Of a stretch of 10,038 nt of DNA, positions 1 to 6,670 are shown piece after piece. Both the position numbers and the translations under genes were made by a program. Source of the DNA: Eubacterium sp. (GTDB lineage Bacteria; Bacillota; Clostridia; Lachnospirales; Lachnospiraceae); assembly GCA_020844525.1 (NCBI GenBank), contig JAJGAH010000051.1:1-10038 (forward strand), written 5' to 3'. The notes below the pieces were generated by a model, which worked only from the letters and a program-made list of their open reading frames with translations, did not search any database and was not told where the DNA came from. Every line of letters starts with the position of its first letter. Position 1 is the stretch's first letter.

Positions 1-809
1 CAGAGAAGATACCTGCGGTAAAAATCATTGATACGGTAGTGCCTGGCATCTACAATACCGATAAAGTCTCCGCGCTCCTGCATCCGGTTGAGCAGTTCGT
101 CGATCATACCGTTACCGGTGATGACCTTTGCCATCTCTGCACTGAAAGAAGAAAAATGGCACAGACTCAAGATGGCGTTTTGGATATCTCTCGGCTTTCT
201 CTCAAAAAACACACGATTCATATACTAAAAGATATTTTTTTCAGCCAGAATCCGAACCTGGTCTGTATAAGGTTCTCCATTTTCCATGTATCGTTCGATC
301 AGAACATACATCAGGGTATTCTGACTGCACGCCATTCCGAGACGAAGCAGGAAATCGCCATCATCTTCCAGAATACTGCTGTCCACCCCAATAAAGAGCT
401 CCTTGAGATTTTCTTTTGTGAACTGAAGATCCGAATTATCTGCAAATTCAAAGTTCATCTGAATAGCATAAGGAGTAAGCCATTCTGGAACCTGACCGCG
501 ACCAGCAAGCACAATCATCTTATCGGTATTATCATCCAGAATTTCCCGCACGTAATTTTCAGAATCAATATCCGTGATCTCTGAGATATCGTCGAAAAAA
601 ATCGCATTTTCTTCAATATCCTTATAATCCGGCATCTCCTCAAAGTAGCCCTTCATTCCGCTCAGCATCCTGCAGCTCTTACGGCGGAAATAATACTCAA
701 CTGCCGCGGTCTTGCCCATCCCGACTGAGCCTGAAATATAAAGAACCTTTCCACTCTTCGCTACCTGTCTGAGTTTCCTCTGAATTGCCTCTACCTTAAT
801 GTAACTCAT
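1..809 (-). pseudogene. MalT/LuxR-type ATPase regulator, interrupted by an in-frame TAG, 5' part only
   Basis: The first 194 codons (809 down to 225) give a STAND/MalT-like NTPase domain. The Walker A GSVGMGKT is at residues 27-34 and the Walker B IFFDD at 69-73. A sensor-like segment (MIVLAGRGQVPEWL) and the KENLKELF segment that usually precedes the helical part of this family follow. A TAG codon occupies 227-225. The same frame then stays open for 74 more codons to the window edge and reads like the family's next helices (YMNRVFFERKPRDIQ, then FSAEMAKVITGN, then HYRINDFYRRYLL). Homology therefore crosses the stop, so this is best read as a gene broken by one nonsense codon. An ATG at 221-219 lies 3 nt past the stop, so restart of translation is possible, but I see no good ribosome binding site for it. 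Such regulators normally continue to a C-terminal LuxR helix-turn-helix, which lies outside the window. A sequencing error is also possible. Confidence 0.78.
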
Positions 810-926
810 CGCTATTTTGCCTTACTGCTTTCCTTATGATGTCATTTATGATTCTAACCTTCCTTATACAGTCTAGCCATGGAAGGCGTTCATATTCAAT
901 ATCCTGTCATCAGACAACTGGTACAT

Positions 927-935
927 ATTATAGCA
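927..935 (-). promoter_or_regulatory. Extended -10 promoter for the regulator gene
   Basis: Read on the minus strand this is TGC followed by a perfect TATAAT (932 to 927), an extended -10 element. A -35 17 nt upstream would fall inside the terminator hairpin of the neighbouring operon and does not resemble TTGACA, so the extended TG motif would have to compensate. It would give a leader of about 110 nt before the ATG at 809. Promoter activity is inferred from sequence alone. Confidence 0.55.
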
Positions 936-937
936 CT

Positions 938-972
938 CAAAATAATAGCCCGCCCATTCGGCCGGCTATTAT
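938..972 (-). terminator. Intrinsic terminator of the tex-to-peptidase operon
   Basis: Inverted arms ATAATAGCC (942-950) and GGCTATTAT (964-972) form 9 bp, with an inner GCC/GGC helix (952-954 with 960-962) across one C-C mismatch and a 5-nt loop. Read on the minus strand the stem is followed by TTTG and sits in a U-rich context (ATTATTTTG), as expected for a Rho-independent terminator of the leftward operon. It lies about 150 nt beyond the peptidase stop codon. The 810-1123 gap otherwise holds only the regulator promoter and leader. I see nothing definite in 973-1123. Confidence 0.65.
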
Positions 973-1123
973 ATGCAACCAGTATAAGATTATAGTCATT
1001 TTAACAAATCCGTCCAGAGATATTACTGACCGTATGGATAGTCTGTTTTTCAATTTTGCAGGATGCGGCCGCACTTTTTCGTTTATCGTCCTGTCCTACA
1101 TTGTGAAAAGTCTTTTGATCCTG

Positions 1124-2572
1124 TTATAGATTCGACCGGATCAGATTTTTGTAAAAATCTACACAGCCTGGCAGGCAGCTTGTCTCGATATTTTCATTCA
1201 GTCCGTGCATGCCCTTCATCTGTTCAGGACCGTAGATTACCGGTGCAAACCGCACAACATTGTCACAGATTTCCTCATAGTTCCGTGCATCGGTCGCTCC
1301 GGTCATGACATAGGGGCTTCCTGCACAGCCCGGAAATGTCTGCCCGATGACCTTCTGCACCAGTCCAAAGGCCTCTCCATGAATATCAGTGGATCTGGAA
1401 TAATCAGTGGCTGCAAGAACCTCCATCTTCAGGTCATAAGTTTCTGCCTTTTTCCGGATAATGTCCAGGCTCTCCTCCATGCCCTGATGTGGAATAAACC
1501 GCATGTTGGCACCAAGGGTTGCCTCCTGCGGAATGACATTGTAGGCATCCGAACCCTTCTGCATGGTAAAGGCAATGGTTGTCTGCAGCATGGCGCCGCC
1601 CTGCGCTGAGATCTTTGGCATCAGCTGCACCAGCATAGGCTTAAAGAGCCAGAGATTGCCAAATACCAGCTTCATGCCGAAATCCGCATAGGGCGCCAGG
1701 GTCTTGAACATTGCCTGCACCGGTGGCAGCATCTTTTTCTTAAATAGCGTGTGCTTTTCCACATCGGTGACGAACCCGGCCAGCCTTGCAATCGGTGTAC
1801 CCTTTGTCGGGGCTGAGGCGTGTCCGCCGTTGCTCCTGGCGGTGAACTTTACATCTGCCTTTCCCTTTTCAAAGACACCGACCATCGCAAAGTTTCCCTT
1901 GATGCCGCCGACCGGGTCTGTTATGATTCCGCCGCCTTCATCACATACAAGGTAGGGCTTTACCCCTCTTCTCTTCATCTCGGCAACCAGCTTCGGGCAT
2001 CCATCCCCTGCCCATTCCTCAGTGCAGGAGGAAGACAGATATACATCATTTTCCGGCACATATCCTTCTGTCAGAAGCTCCTCACAGGCCTGAAAAAATC
2101 CCATGACGGAGCATTTCGTATCAGAGGTTCCGCGCCCCCAGACCTTTCCTTCTGCAATATCTCCCGAGAATGGTTCATGCTTCCAGGTACCTTCTGCCGG
2201 AACCACATCCTGATGGCTCATCAGAACAAGCGGCCTGTCCTGCTTCTTCCCCTTCCAATAAATCAGCAGGTTGCCATCGATATCTGTAATCTCCAGCTCT
2301 GAGAATACATGGGGAAACAGCTTCCGCAAAACCTCATGGAATCCCTCAAACTTTTCTACATCATGCTCTCCGGGATAGGATACGGTCTCATATTGGACCA
2401 TCTTCGATAATTTTTCTGCATACAGCTTCTCCCGCTCCGGATCCGGATGTGCCACATAAGAGGATGTCTTCTTCGGCATCAGCAATGTATGGATAACAGC
2501 GATCAGAAACAGCGAGAGAATAACCAGAAGCAGAACACCAATGATTTTCAGTACAATGATCAATACTTCCAT
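1124..2572 (-). CDS. Membrane-anchored M20 family metallopeptidase (PM20D1-like)
   Basis: This 482-aa protein is a di-zinc M20 hydrolase. The family cleaves dipeptides, acyl-amino acids or related amides. One hydrophobic helix (about residues 3-30) is followed by PKK, which by the positive-inside rule suggests a single anchor with the catalytic domain in the cytoplasm. The metal and catalytic residues appear complete: H120 and D122 in SHQDVVP, bridging D151 in GRGTSDTK, E185/E186 in CTEEW, D211 in CDEGGG and H456 in MHGLNENIE. GGHASAP (249-255) marks the dimerisation or lid domain. I chose the ATG at 2572 because GGAGG lies 6 nt upstream. A longer frame from 2608 would start inside the preceding gene. 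The preceding gene's TGA is separated from this ATG by one base, so translation is probably coupled. The peptide or acyl-amino acid substrate cannot be told from sequence. Confidence 0.93.
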   Translation of the reverse strand: MEVLIIVLKIIGVLLLVILSLFLIAVIHTLLMPKKTSSYVAHPDPEREKLYAEKLSKMVQYETVSYPGEHDVEKFEGFHEVLRKLFPHVFSELEITDIDGNLLIYWKGKKQDRPLVLMSHQDVVPAEGTWKHEPFSGDIAEGKVWGRGTSDTKCSVMGFFQACEELLTEGYVPENDVYLSSSCTEEWAGDGCPKLVAEMKRRGVKPYLVCDEGGGIITDPVGGIKGNFAMVGVFEKGKADVKFTARSNGGHASAPTKGTPIARLAGFVTDVEKHTLFKKKMLPPVQAMFKTLAPYADFGMKLVFGNLWLFKPMLVQLMPKISAQGGAMLQTTIAFTMQKGSDAYNVIPQEATLGANMRFIPHQGMEESLDIIRKKAETYDLKMEVLAATDYSRSTDIHGEAFGLVQKVIGQTFPGCAGSPYVMTGATDARNYEEICDNVVRFAPVIYGPEQMKGMHGLNENIETSCLPGCVDFYKNLIRSNL

Positions 2573-2573
2573 T

Positions 2574-3341
2574 TCACACCTCCATCTGCTGCCTTCTCCA
2601 TGCCGCATACGCCAGAAGAATGGTAATCGCTCCGGAGGGCAGGATCATCATACTGGTCTGCGATCCAAGTGATGGTGCCAGAATAAATAACAGCGACATA
2701 AGCAGCAGCGGAATCCAGGACAGTCTCGGAAGCTTGCGAAAATACTGATAGGCCATCGCACCAAACAGAGCCGGTACGACATTGTCGAATGCAGGTGCAA
2801 GCGTCCTGCTCTGGAGAATCGGCTGCAGCGGCTGCAGAAGAAGCACACCAACAGCAAGAATGATAATGGTCACCAAAGAAGATGTTGCAATAGACAGCGT
2901 TGAGATGATTTCATTCTCCGTGGTTCCGGATTTTGTTCCGGCAATATCCCTGGCATTCATGGCGCAGGGGATCTTCATATTGATCAGATTGCCGGTAATA
3001 AATGCGAGATATCCTCCGCCGGCTCCCAGCATCGGGGTATATACCAGAAACTCAACAACGCTGGACACAGTCCATACGAGACCAACCGAAAGGAATGCCC
3101 TGCCGGCCGCTCCGAGATCCGGCTCGGAACCAAGATAAGAACCGATCAGAAATGGCGCTCCGATCAGCATTGCCAGAACGATAGCCGTTGTAATCCGTCC
3201 GATCCGGTGGGTGTTGCGATTGTATCTGTCAAGGAACCTGCGCCGTTCATCCGGATCCTGCTGTGTGTCATGTTCTGTATCCATAGCCGCATGCTGGCAT
3301 ACGTTCTGATCTTTACTTTTGATATCTTCAGTTTTTTCCAT
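2574..3341 (-). CDS. Polytopic membrane protein, partner of the DUF5058 protein
   Basis: This 255-aa integral membrane protein has about six hydrophobic segments (roughly 50-70, 82-103, 143-168, 188-203, 208-226 and 230-247), after a charged, cytoplasmic-looking N-terminus of about 45 residues. A glycine-rich segment, MLGAGGGYLAFITGN then INMKIPC (about 104-126), lies between segments two and three and looks like a conserved re-entrant or functional loop. From memory, similar proteins next to DUF5058 genes are sometimes labelled small-conductance mechanosensitive channel. I see no MscS beta domain here, so I would not trust that name. The ATG at 3341 is preceded by GGGGAGG with an 8-nt spacer. 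It starts 17 nt after the DUF5058 stop and ends 1 nt before the peptidase start. It is probably one half of a two-protein transporter (inference). Confidence 0.82.
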   Translation of the reverse strand: MEKTEDIKSKDQNVCQHAAMDTEHDTQQDPDERRRFLDRYNRNTHRIGRITTAIVLAMLIGAPFLIGSYLGSEPDLGAAGRAFLSVGLVWTVSSVVEFLVYTPMLGAGGGYLAFITGNLINMKIPCAMNARDIAGTKSGTTENEIISTLSIATSSLVTIIILAVGVLLLQPLQPILQSRTLAPAFDNVVPALFGAMAYQYFRKLPRLSWIPLLLMSLLFILAPSLGSQTSMMILPSGAITILLAYAAWRRQQMEV

Positions 3342-3358
3342 GCGTTATACCTCCCCTC

Positions 3359-4108
3359 TCACATCAGTATCGCCGCCAGCATACCGATCATCATGCTGCC
3401 CGCAATGGAAAAGCTTTCCAGAAATACCATCTGTTTCCTCTCAATAAACCAGGTGAAGACCGCCATGACCGCTGCCGAGACGATGCTGACCAGCAGCGGT
3501 GTCAGGTCTCCGGAAAAGGTCAGCACACCTTTCCCGGAGACAAATTTCCCGATATAGCTGCCGATATAAGCACTCACCAGACCGATGAACATGGCTGTCA
3601 TGGCCAGATCGCCAAATCCTCCGCCCTTCCTTCCATTTGTCCGCTTACAGGCACCTTTTTTCTGTATTTTGGCAAGGTAGCTCTTGTTAAACAGAATAGA
3701 CAGCACCATGCCCCACATGATGCAGACGCTCATCAACAGGGCGATCGTTGCAAATGCCTTCGGTGTCATATGCTCCGCGGAAAGCGAACCGATACCGACC
3801 GCCTCTGATGCTGCTTCTGCAACCTGTGTCTCATAATGCAGGGCTCCAATGACCGAGAGACGCAGCCATGGCCAGGGAGTTCCGAGACTGCCGGAGAGCG
3901 CGATAACTCCCAGCAGAATGCCTATACTCGGCAGAATGGAAAATGTCAAACTGGACGTGACCGTCCGTTTCAGTTTTCCCTTATCCATTCCGATTCGAAC
4001 GCCCGCTCTCCAGGCCCGGACGAGGGCTATCACGCAGACAATGGCGACAAACAGAATAATGGTCCCGCAGATCAGGTAGATCACCGGGCTGTTCAGCTCT
4101 TTCAGCAT
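3359..4108 (-). CDS. DUF5058 family integral membrane protein
   Basis: This 249-aa membrane protein has about six predicted helices (roughly 8-30, 51-75, 115-140, 166-188, 201-223 and 230-248). The segment PWPWLRLSVIGALHYE (about 78-93), after the second helix, is the kind of conserved motif I associate with DUF5058 proteins, whose function is unknown to me. A basic cytoplasmic loop (KKGACKRTNGRKGG) sits between helices three and four. I chose the ATG at 4108 because a purine-rich AAAGGGGG lies 7 nt upstream and the protein then begins with NSPVIYLICG, as is usual. A longer frame opens at 4171 in a TGATG overlap with the tex stop and would add 21 residues, which look less native. Its tight linkage to a second membrane protein and an M20 peptidase suggests transport of the peptidase's substrate (inference). 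Confidence 0.83.
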   Translation of the reverse strand: MLKELNSPVIYLICGTIILFVAIVCVIALVRAWRAGVRIGMDKGKLKRTVTSSLTFSILPSIGILLGVIALSGSLGTPWPWLRLSVIGALHYETQVAEAASEAVGIGSLSAEHMTPKAFATIALLMSVCIMWGMVLSILFNKSYLAKIQKKGACKRTNGRKGGGFGDLAMTAMFIGLVSAYIGSYIGKFVSGKGVLTFSGDLTPLLVSIVSAAVMAVFTWFIERKQMVFLESFSIAGSMMIGMLAAILM

Positions 4109-4115
4109 ATTTTTT

Positions 4116-4123
4116 CCCCCTTT
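4116..4123 (-). promoter_or_regulatory. Ribosome binding site that decides the DUF5058 start
   Basis: Read on the minus strand this is AAAGGGGG, 7 nt before the ATG at 4108. It favours that start over the upstream ATG at 4171, which overlaps the tex stop codon and has no comparable site. Confidence 0.6.
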
Positions 4124-4130
4124 GCATAAA

Positions 4131-4156
4131 AGCAGGAAGACAACAGCCTCCCTGCT
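4131..4156 (-). terminator. Intercistronic hairpin after tex, possible attenuator
   Basis: On the minus strand, AGCAGGGAGG pairs with TCTTCCTGCT across the 6-nt loop CTGTTG. This gives 10 bp including two G-U pairs. The stem ends directly in TTTATG, a weak U-tract, and is followed by the DUF5058 ribosome binding site. Position and shape fit a leaky terminator or mRNA processing element separating tex from the three-gene transport/peptidase unit. Confidence 0.45.
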
Positions 4157-4170
4157 CCGATTTATCATCA

Positions 4171-6342
4171 TCAGATTTTCATGGAAAGTCCGATCCGCTT
4201 CTTCTCCAGATCTACGCTGATGACCTTCACATCAACCACATCGCCGACAGAAACAACGTCCAGGGGATGCTTGACAAATTTCTTGTCGGACATCTCCGAG
4301 ATATGTACCAGACCGTCCTGATGCACGCCAATGTCCACAAACGCACCGAAATCAATGACGTTGCGCACGGTCCCCTTGAGAACCATTCCGACCTTGAGGT
4401 CCTCCATCGTCAGCACATCGCTGCGGAGAATCGGCTTTGGCATATCCTCACGTGGATCTCTGCCAGGTGCATTCAGCTCCTTGACGATATCCTTCAGCGT
4501 GGGCTCGCCGATACCGAGCTTTTCCGCCATGGTTGCGTAATCCTTTACGCGTACCCGCGGCTCATTGGTTCTGGCGGAAGCAAACAGTGCCTTCTTGTCC
4601 AGGCCCAGCCCGTCAATCAGCGCGTCAGCCGCCTGGTAGCTCTCCGGATGCACACCGGTATTGTCCAGTGGCTCACTTCCGCCTGCGATCCGCATAAATC
4701 CGGCGCACTGCTCAAAGGCCTTCGGCCCCAGCTTTGGCACCTTCAGAAGATCCCGCCTGCTGACAAAGCGGCCGTTTTTCTCACGGAAGTCCACGATATT
4801 CTTCGCAAGCGTCTTGCTTACACCGGACACATGCTCCATCAGTGGCGCTGATGCCGTGTTCAGGTCCACACCGACCCGGTTTACGCAGTCCTCTACAACG
4901 CCGCCAAGTGCCTCATCTAGCCGCTTCTGGTTCATATCATGCTGGTACTGGCCAACGCCGATCGCCTTCGGGTCAATCTTGACCAGCTCCGCAAGGGGAT
5001 CCTGTACACGTCTTGCCATGGACGCGGCGCCGCGCTGTTCCACATCGAAATCCGGAAATTCCTCCGCTGCCAGCTTGCTGGCGGAATAGACGGAAGCTCC
5101 GGCCTCATTGGTAATCATATACTTTACCCTGCACCCGGGAATTTCCTTCAGCAGGTCCACAATAAACTGCTCCGATTCACGGGACGCCGTTCCATTTCCC
5201 AGCGCGATCAGCGTCACGTGATATCTGGAAATCCAGCTCTTCACCAGCTTTTTTGCCTCTTCCATCTTTCGTGCGTTCGGCTTCATGTTGGAGGACGGTG
5301 GAACCGGATAGATGATCGCCGTATCCAGGACCTTTCCTGTCTCATCCACAACTGCAAGCTTGCAGCCATGGGCATATCCCGGGTCCCATCCGAGCACGAC
5401 CTGACCTGTGATCGGCGGCTGCATCAGCAGCTGCTCCAGGTTCTTGTCAAATACCTTGATCGCCCCGTCCTCCGCCATCTCGGTCAGTTCGTTCCGGATC
5501 TCTCTTTCGATTGCGGGTCCGATCAGCCGCTTGTAGGAATCCTGCATGGCGGCAATGAGTACCGGCAAGGTATTTGGATTGTTGCTGCGGACCAGTGTAT
5601 GACCAATGAAGAGAATGATTTTCTTCACATCCACATCAATCTTCACGGTCAGATAATTTTCCTTCTCACCGCGGTTGATCGCCAGAACACGGTATCCGGT
5701 GATTTTCGAAACCGGCTCCTGGAAATCGTAGTACATCTCGTACACGGATTTTGCATCCGGATCCTTTGCCTGCGATACCAGTATGCCAGTCTTTCTGGTG
5801 AAATTGCGGATACCGGTCCGATAATCCGCGTTGTCGGAAATCATCTCTGCAATAATATCTGTTGCTCCGGCAATTGCCTCACTGGCAGTATTCACACCTT
5901 TTTCAGCATCAATATATTTCTGTGCTTCCTCTTCCAGAGGATGACTGATCTTCTGCTCCAGGATGGTCTGTGCCAGCGGCTCCAGGCCCTTCTCTCTGGC
6001 AACAACCGCTCGCGTACGGCGCTTCTGCTTGTACGGACGGTATATGTCCTCTAGTACGACCAGGGTTTCCGCCTGATCAATCGCCTTCGACAGCTCCTCC
6101 GTCATTTTCCCCTGCTCTTCAATCGAAGAGCGGACGGCTGCCTTCCGGTCCTCAAGGTTCCTGAGATAAGTCAGCCGCTCACTCAGATTCCTGATCTGCT
6201 CGTCATTCAGTTCACCATGCTTCTCTTTGCGGTAACGTGCGATGAACGGAATGGTATTCCCCTCATCAATCAGATTGATGACAGCCTCCACCTGCCAGGG
6301 CTGTATTTCCAATTCCTTCGCAATCTGTTCTGCAATATTCAT
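4171..6342 (-). CDS. tex: Tex family RNA-binding transcription accessory protein
   Basis: This 723-aa protein has the full Tex layout. A helical N-terminal domain (about 1-190) contains FIARYRKEKHGELNDEQIR and LEDIYRPYKQKRRTRA. A YqgF/RNase H-like domain (about 315-440) starts at VLGWDPGYAHGCKLAVVD. The family signature GVGQYQHDM follows at 462-470, then a helix-hairpin-helix region (about 490-555, TASAPLMEHVSGV and LLKVPKLGPKAFEQCAGF). A C-terminal S1 RNA-binding domain (about 650-723) includes GTVRNVIDFGAFVDIGVHQDGLVH. Length is close to the usual 720-780 residues. Tex is a cytoplasmic nucleic-acid-binding protein affecting transcription and RNA metabolism. It is first in the leftward cluster and has its own promoter. 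Its ribosome binding site is not strong: an AGG only 4 nt from the ATG and an AAGGATGG further upstream. Confidence 0.97.
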   Translation of the reverse strand: MNIAEQIAKELEIQPWQVEAVINLIDEGNTIPFIARYRKEKHGELNDEQIRNLSERLTYLRNLEDRKAAVRSSIEEQGKMTEELSKAIDQAETLVVLEDIYRPYKQKRRTRAVVAREKGLEPLAQTILEQKISHPLEEEAQKYIDAEKGVNTASEAIAGATDIIAEMISDNADYRTGIRNFTRKTGILVSQAKDPDAKSVYEMYYDFQEPVSKITGYRVLAINRGEKENYLTVKIDVDVKKIILFIGHTLVRSNNPNTLPVLIAAMQDSYKRLIGPAIEREIRNELTEMAEDGAIKVFDKNLEQLLMQPPITGQVVLGWDPGYAHGCKLAVVDETGKVLDTAIIYPVPPSSNMKPNARKMEEAKKLVKSWISRYHVTLIALGNGTASRESEQFIVDLLKEIPGCRVKYMITNEAGASVYSASKLAAEEFPDFDVEQRGAASMARRVQDPLAELVKIDPKAIGVGQYQHDMNQKRLDEALGGVVEDCVNRVGVDLNTASAPLMEHVSGVSKTLAKNIVDFREKNGRFVSRRDLLKVPKLGPKAFEQCAGFMRIAGGSEPLDNTGVHPESYQAADALIDGLGLDKKALFASARTNEPRVRVKDYATMAEKLGIGEPTLKDIVKELNAPGRDPREDMPKPILRSDVLTMEDLKVGMVLKGTVRNVIDFGAFVDIGVHQDGLVHISEMSDKKFVKHPLDVVSVGDVVDVKVISVDLEKKRIGLSMKI

Positions 6343-6405
6343 ATACCTGCTGTTCCATCCTTCTTACTGATATTTTCTCGTATTATATATTTTCAATACT
6401 TTCCT

Positions 6406-6434
6406 ATAATACCATAAAAATTCTCTTTTTTCGA
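6406..6434 (-). promoter_or_regulatory. Promoter for tex and probably the downstream trio
   Basis: On the minus strand, a -35 TCGAAA (6434-6429) and a -10 TATTAT (6411-6406) are separated by exactly 17 nt. TGG directly precedes the -10, giving an extended -10 element. A small inverted repeat, GCAGA and TCTGC (6436-6449), abuts the -35 and could be an operator, though it is short. The start of transcription would leave a leader of about 55 nt. Confidence 0.5.
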
Positions 6435-6493
6435 CGCAGACGCATCTGCCTTTTGTCATAAAAATATCCCACTCTTCAGACCGTTCCGGAGAC

Positions 6494-6522
6494 TTGCACC
6501 ATGTTATCGAATTTCATATAAT
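6494..6522 (+). promoter_or_regulatory. Strong sigma-A type promoter for the DUF362 gene
   Basis: TTGCAC (6494-6499) and a perfect TATAAT (6517-6522) are separated by 17 nt, which is close to consensus. Transcription would start near 6529, giving a leader of about 140 nt before the ATG at 6671. This is unusually long for a simple gene and contains the inverted repeat at 6545-6624. Confidence 0.7.
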
Positions 6523-6544
6523 AACAGATAAGAACATTTCAAGA

Positions 6545-6624
6545 GTACACAATTCAGGTCATTTGGTTCATGCATCCAGCACTTCAACATCCGGCTGATC
6601 ATTTTTTTGACCTGGTTTGTGTAC
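6545..6624 (+). promoter_or_regulatory. 17-nt imperfect inverted repeat in the DUF362 leader
   Basis: The arm GTACACAATTCAGGTCA (6545-6561) is complementary to TGACCTGGTTTGTGTAC (6608-6624). Fifteen pairs are Watson-Crick, one is a G-T wobble and one is a T-T mismatch. They enclose 46 nt ending in a run of T (6602-6608, the last T pairing in the arm). A small CAGC/GCTG helix (6577-6580 with 6594-6597) lies just before that T run. As RNA this would be a long closing stem of a structured leader; as DNA it could be a bipartite operator. I recognise no known riboswitch class. Confidence 0.5.
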
Positions 6625-6670
6625 CTCATCATAACCGGGCTGTATACATCATGATTTTGGAGGAAACATC

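Noticed and set aside
225..227. TAG read as pyrrolysine or another recoded amino acid
   Set aside because: There is no pyl gene, recoding element or related family member in view to support recoding. A nonsense mutation or sequencing error is simpler.
39..584. Plus-strand open frame of 181 codons opposite the broken regulator
   Set aside because: It is a mirror of the MalT-like frame. The minus-strand frame has Walker motifs and the plus-strand frame does not.
1065..1080. TGCGGCCGCA palindrome followed by CTTTTT as a rightward terminator
   Set aside because: As a hairpin it allows only about 3 bp once a loop is left, and no rightward gene ends there.
2573..2608. Twelve-codon N-terminal extension of the M20 peptidase
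   Set aside because: It lies inside the preceding gene, is highly charged in front of the anchor helix, and the strong GGAGG is correctly spaced only for the ATG at 2572.
4939..6054. Plus-strand open frame of 371 codons opposite tex
   Set aside because: It is antisense to a clearly real Tex gene. The product is rich in His, Cys and Leu without domain logic, and no ribosome binding site or promoter supports it.
6436..6449. GCAGA/TCTGC inverted repeat as a rightward terminator or defined operator
   Set aside because: There are only 5 bp and no gene ends upstream on that strand. It is mentioned only as a possible operator near the tex promoter.
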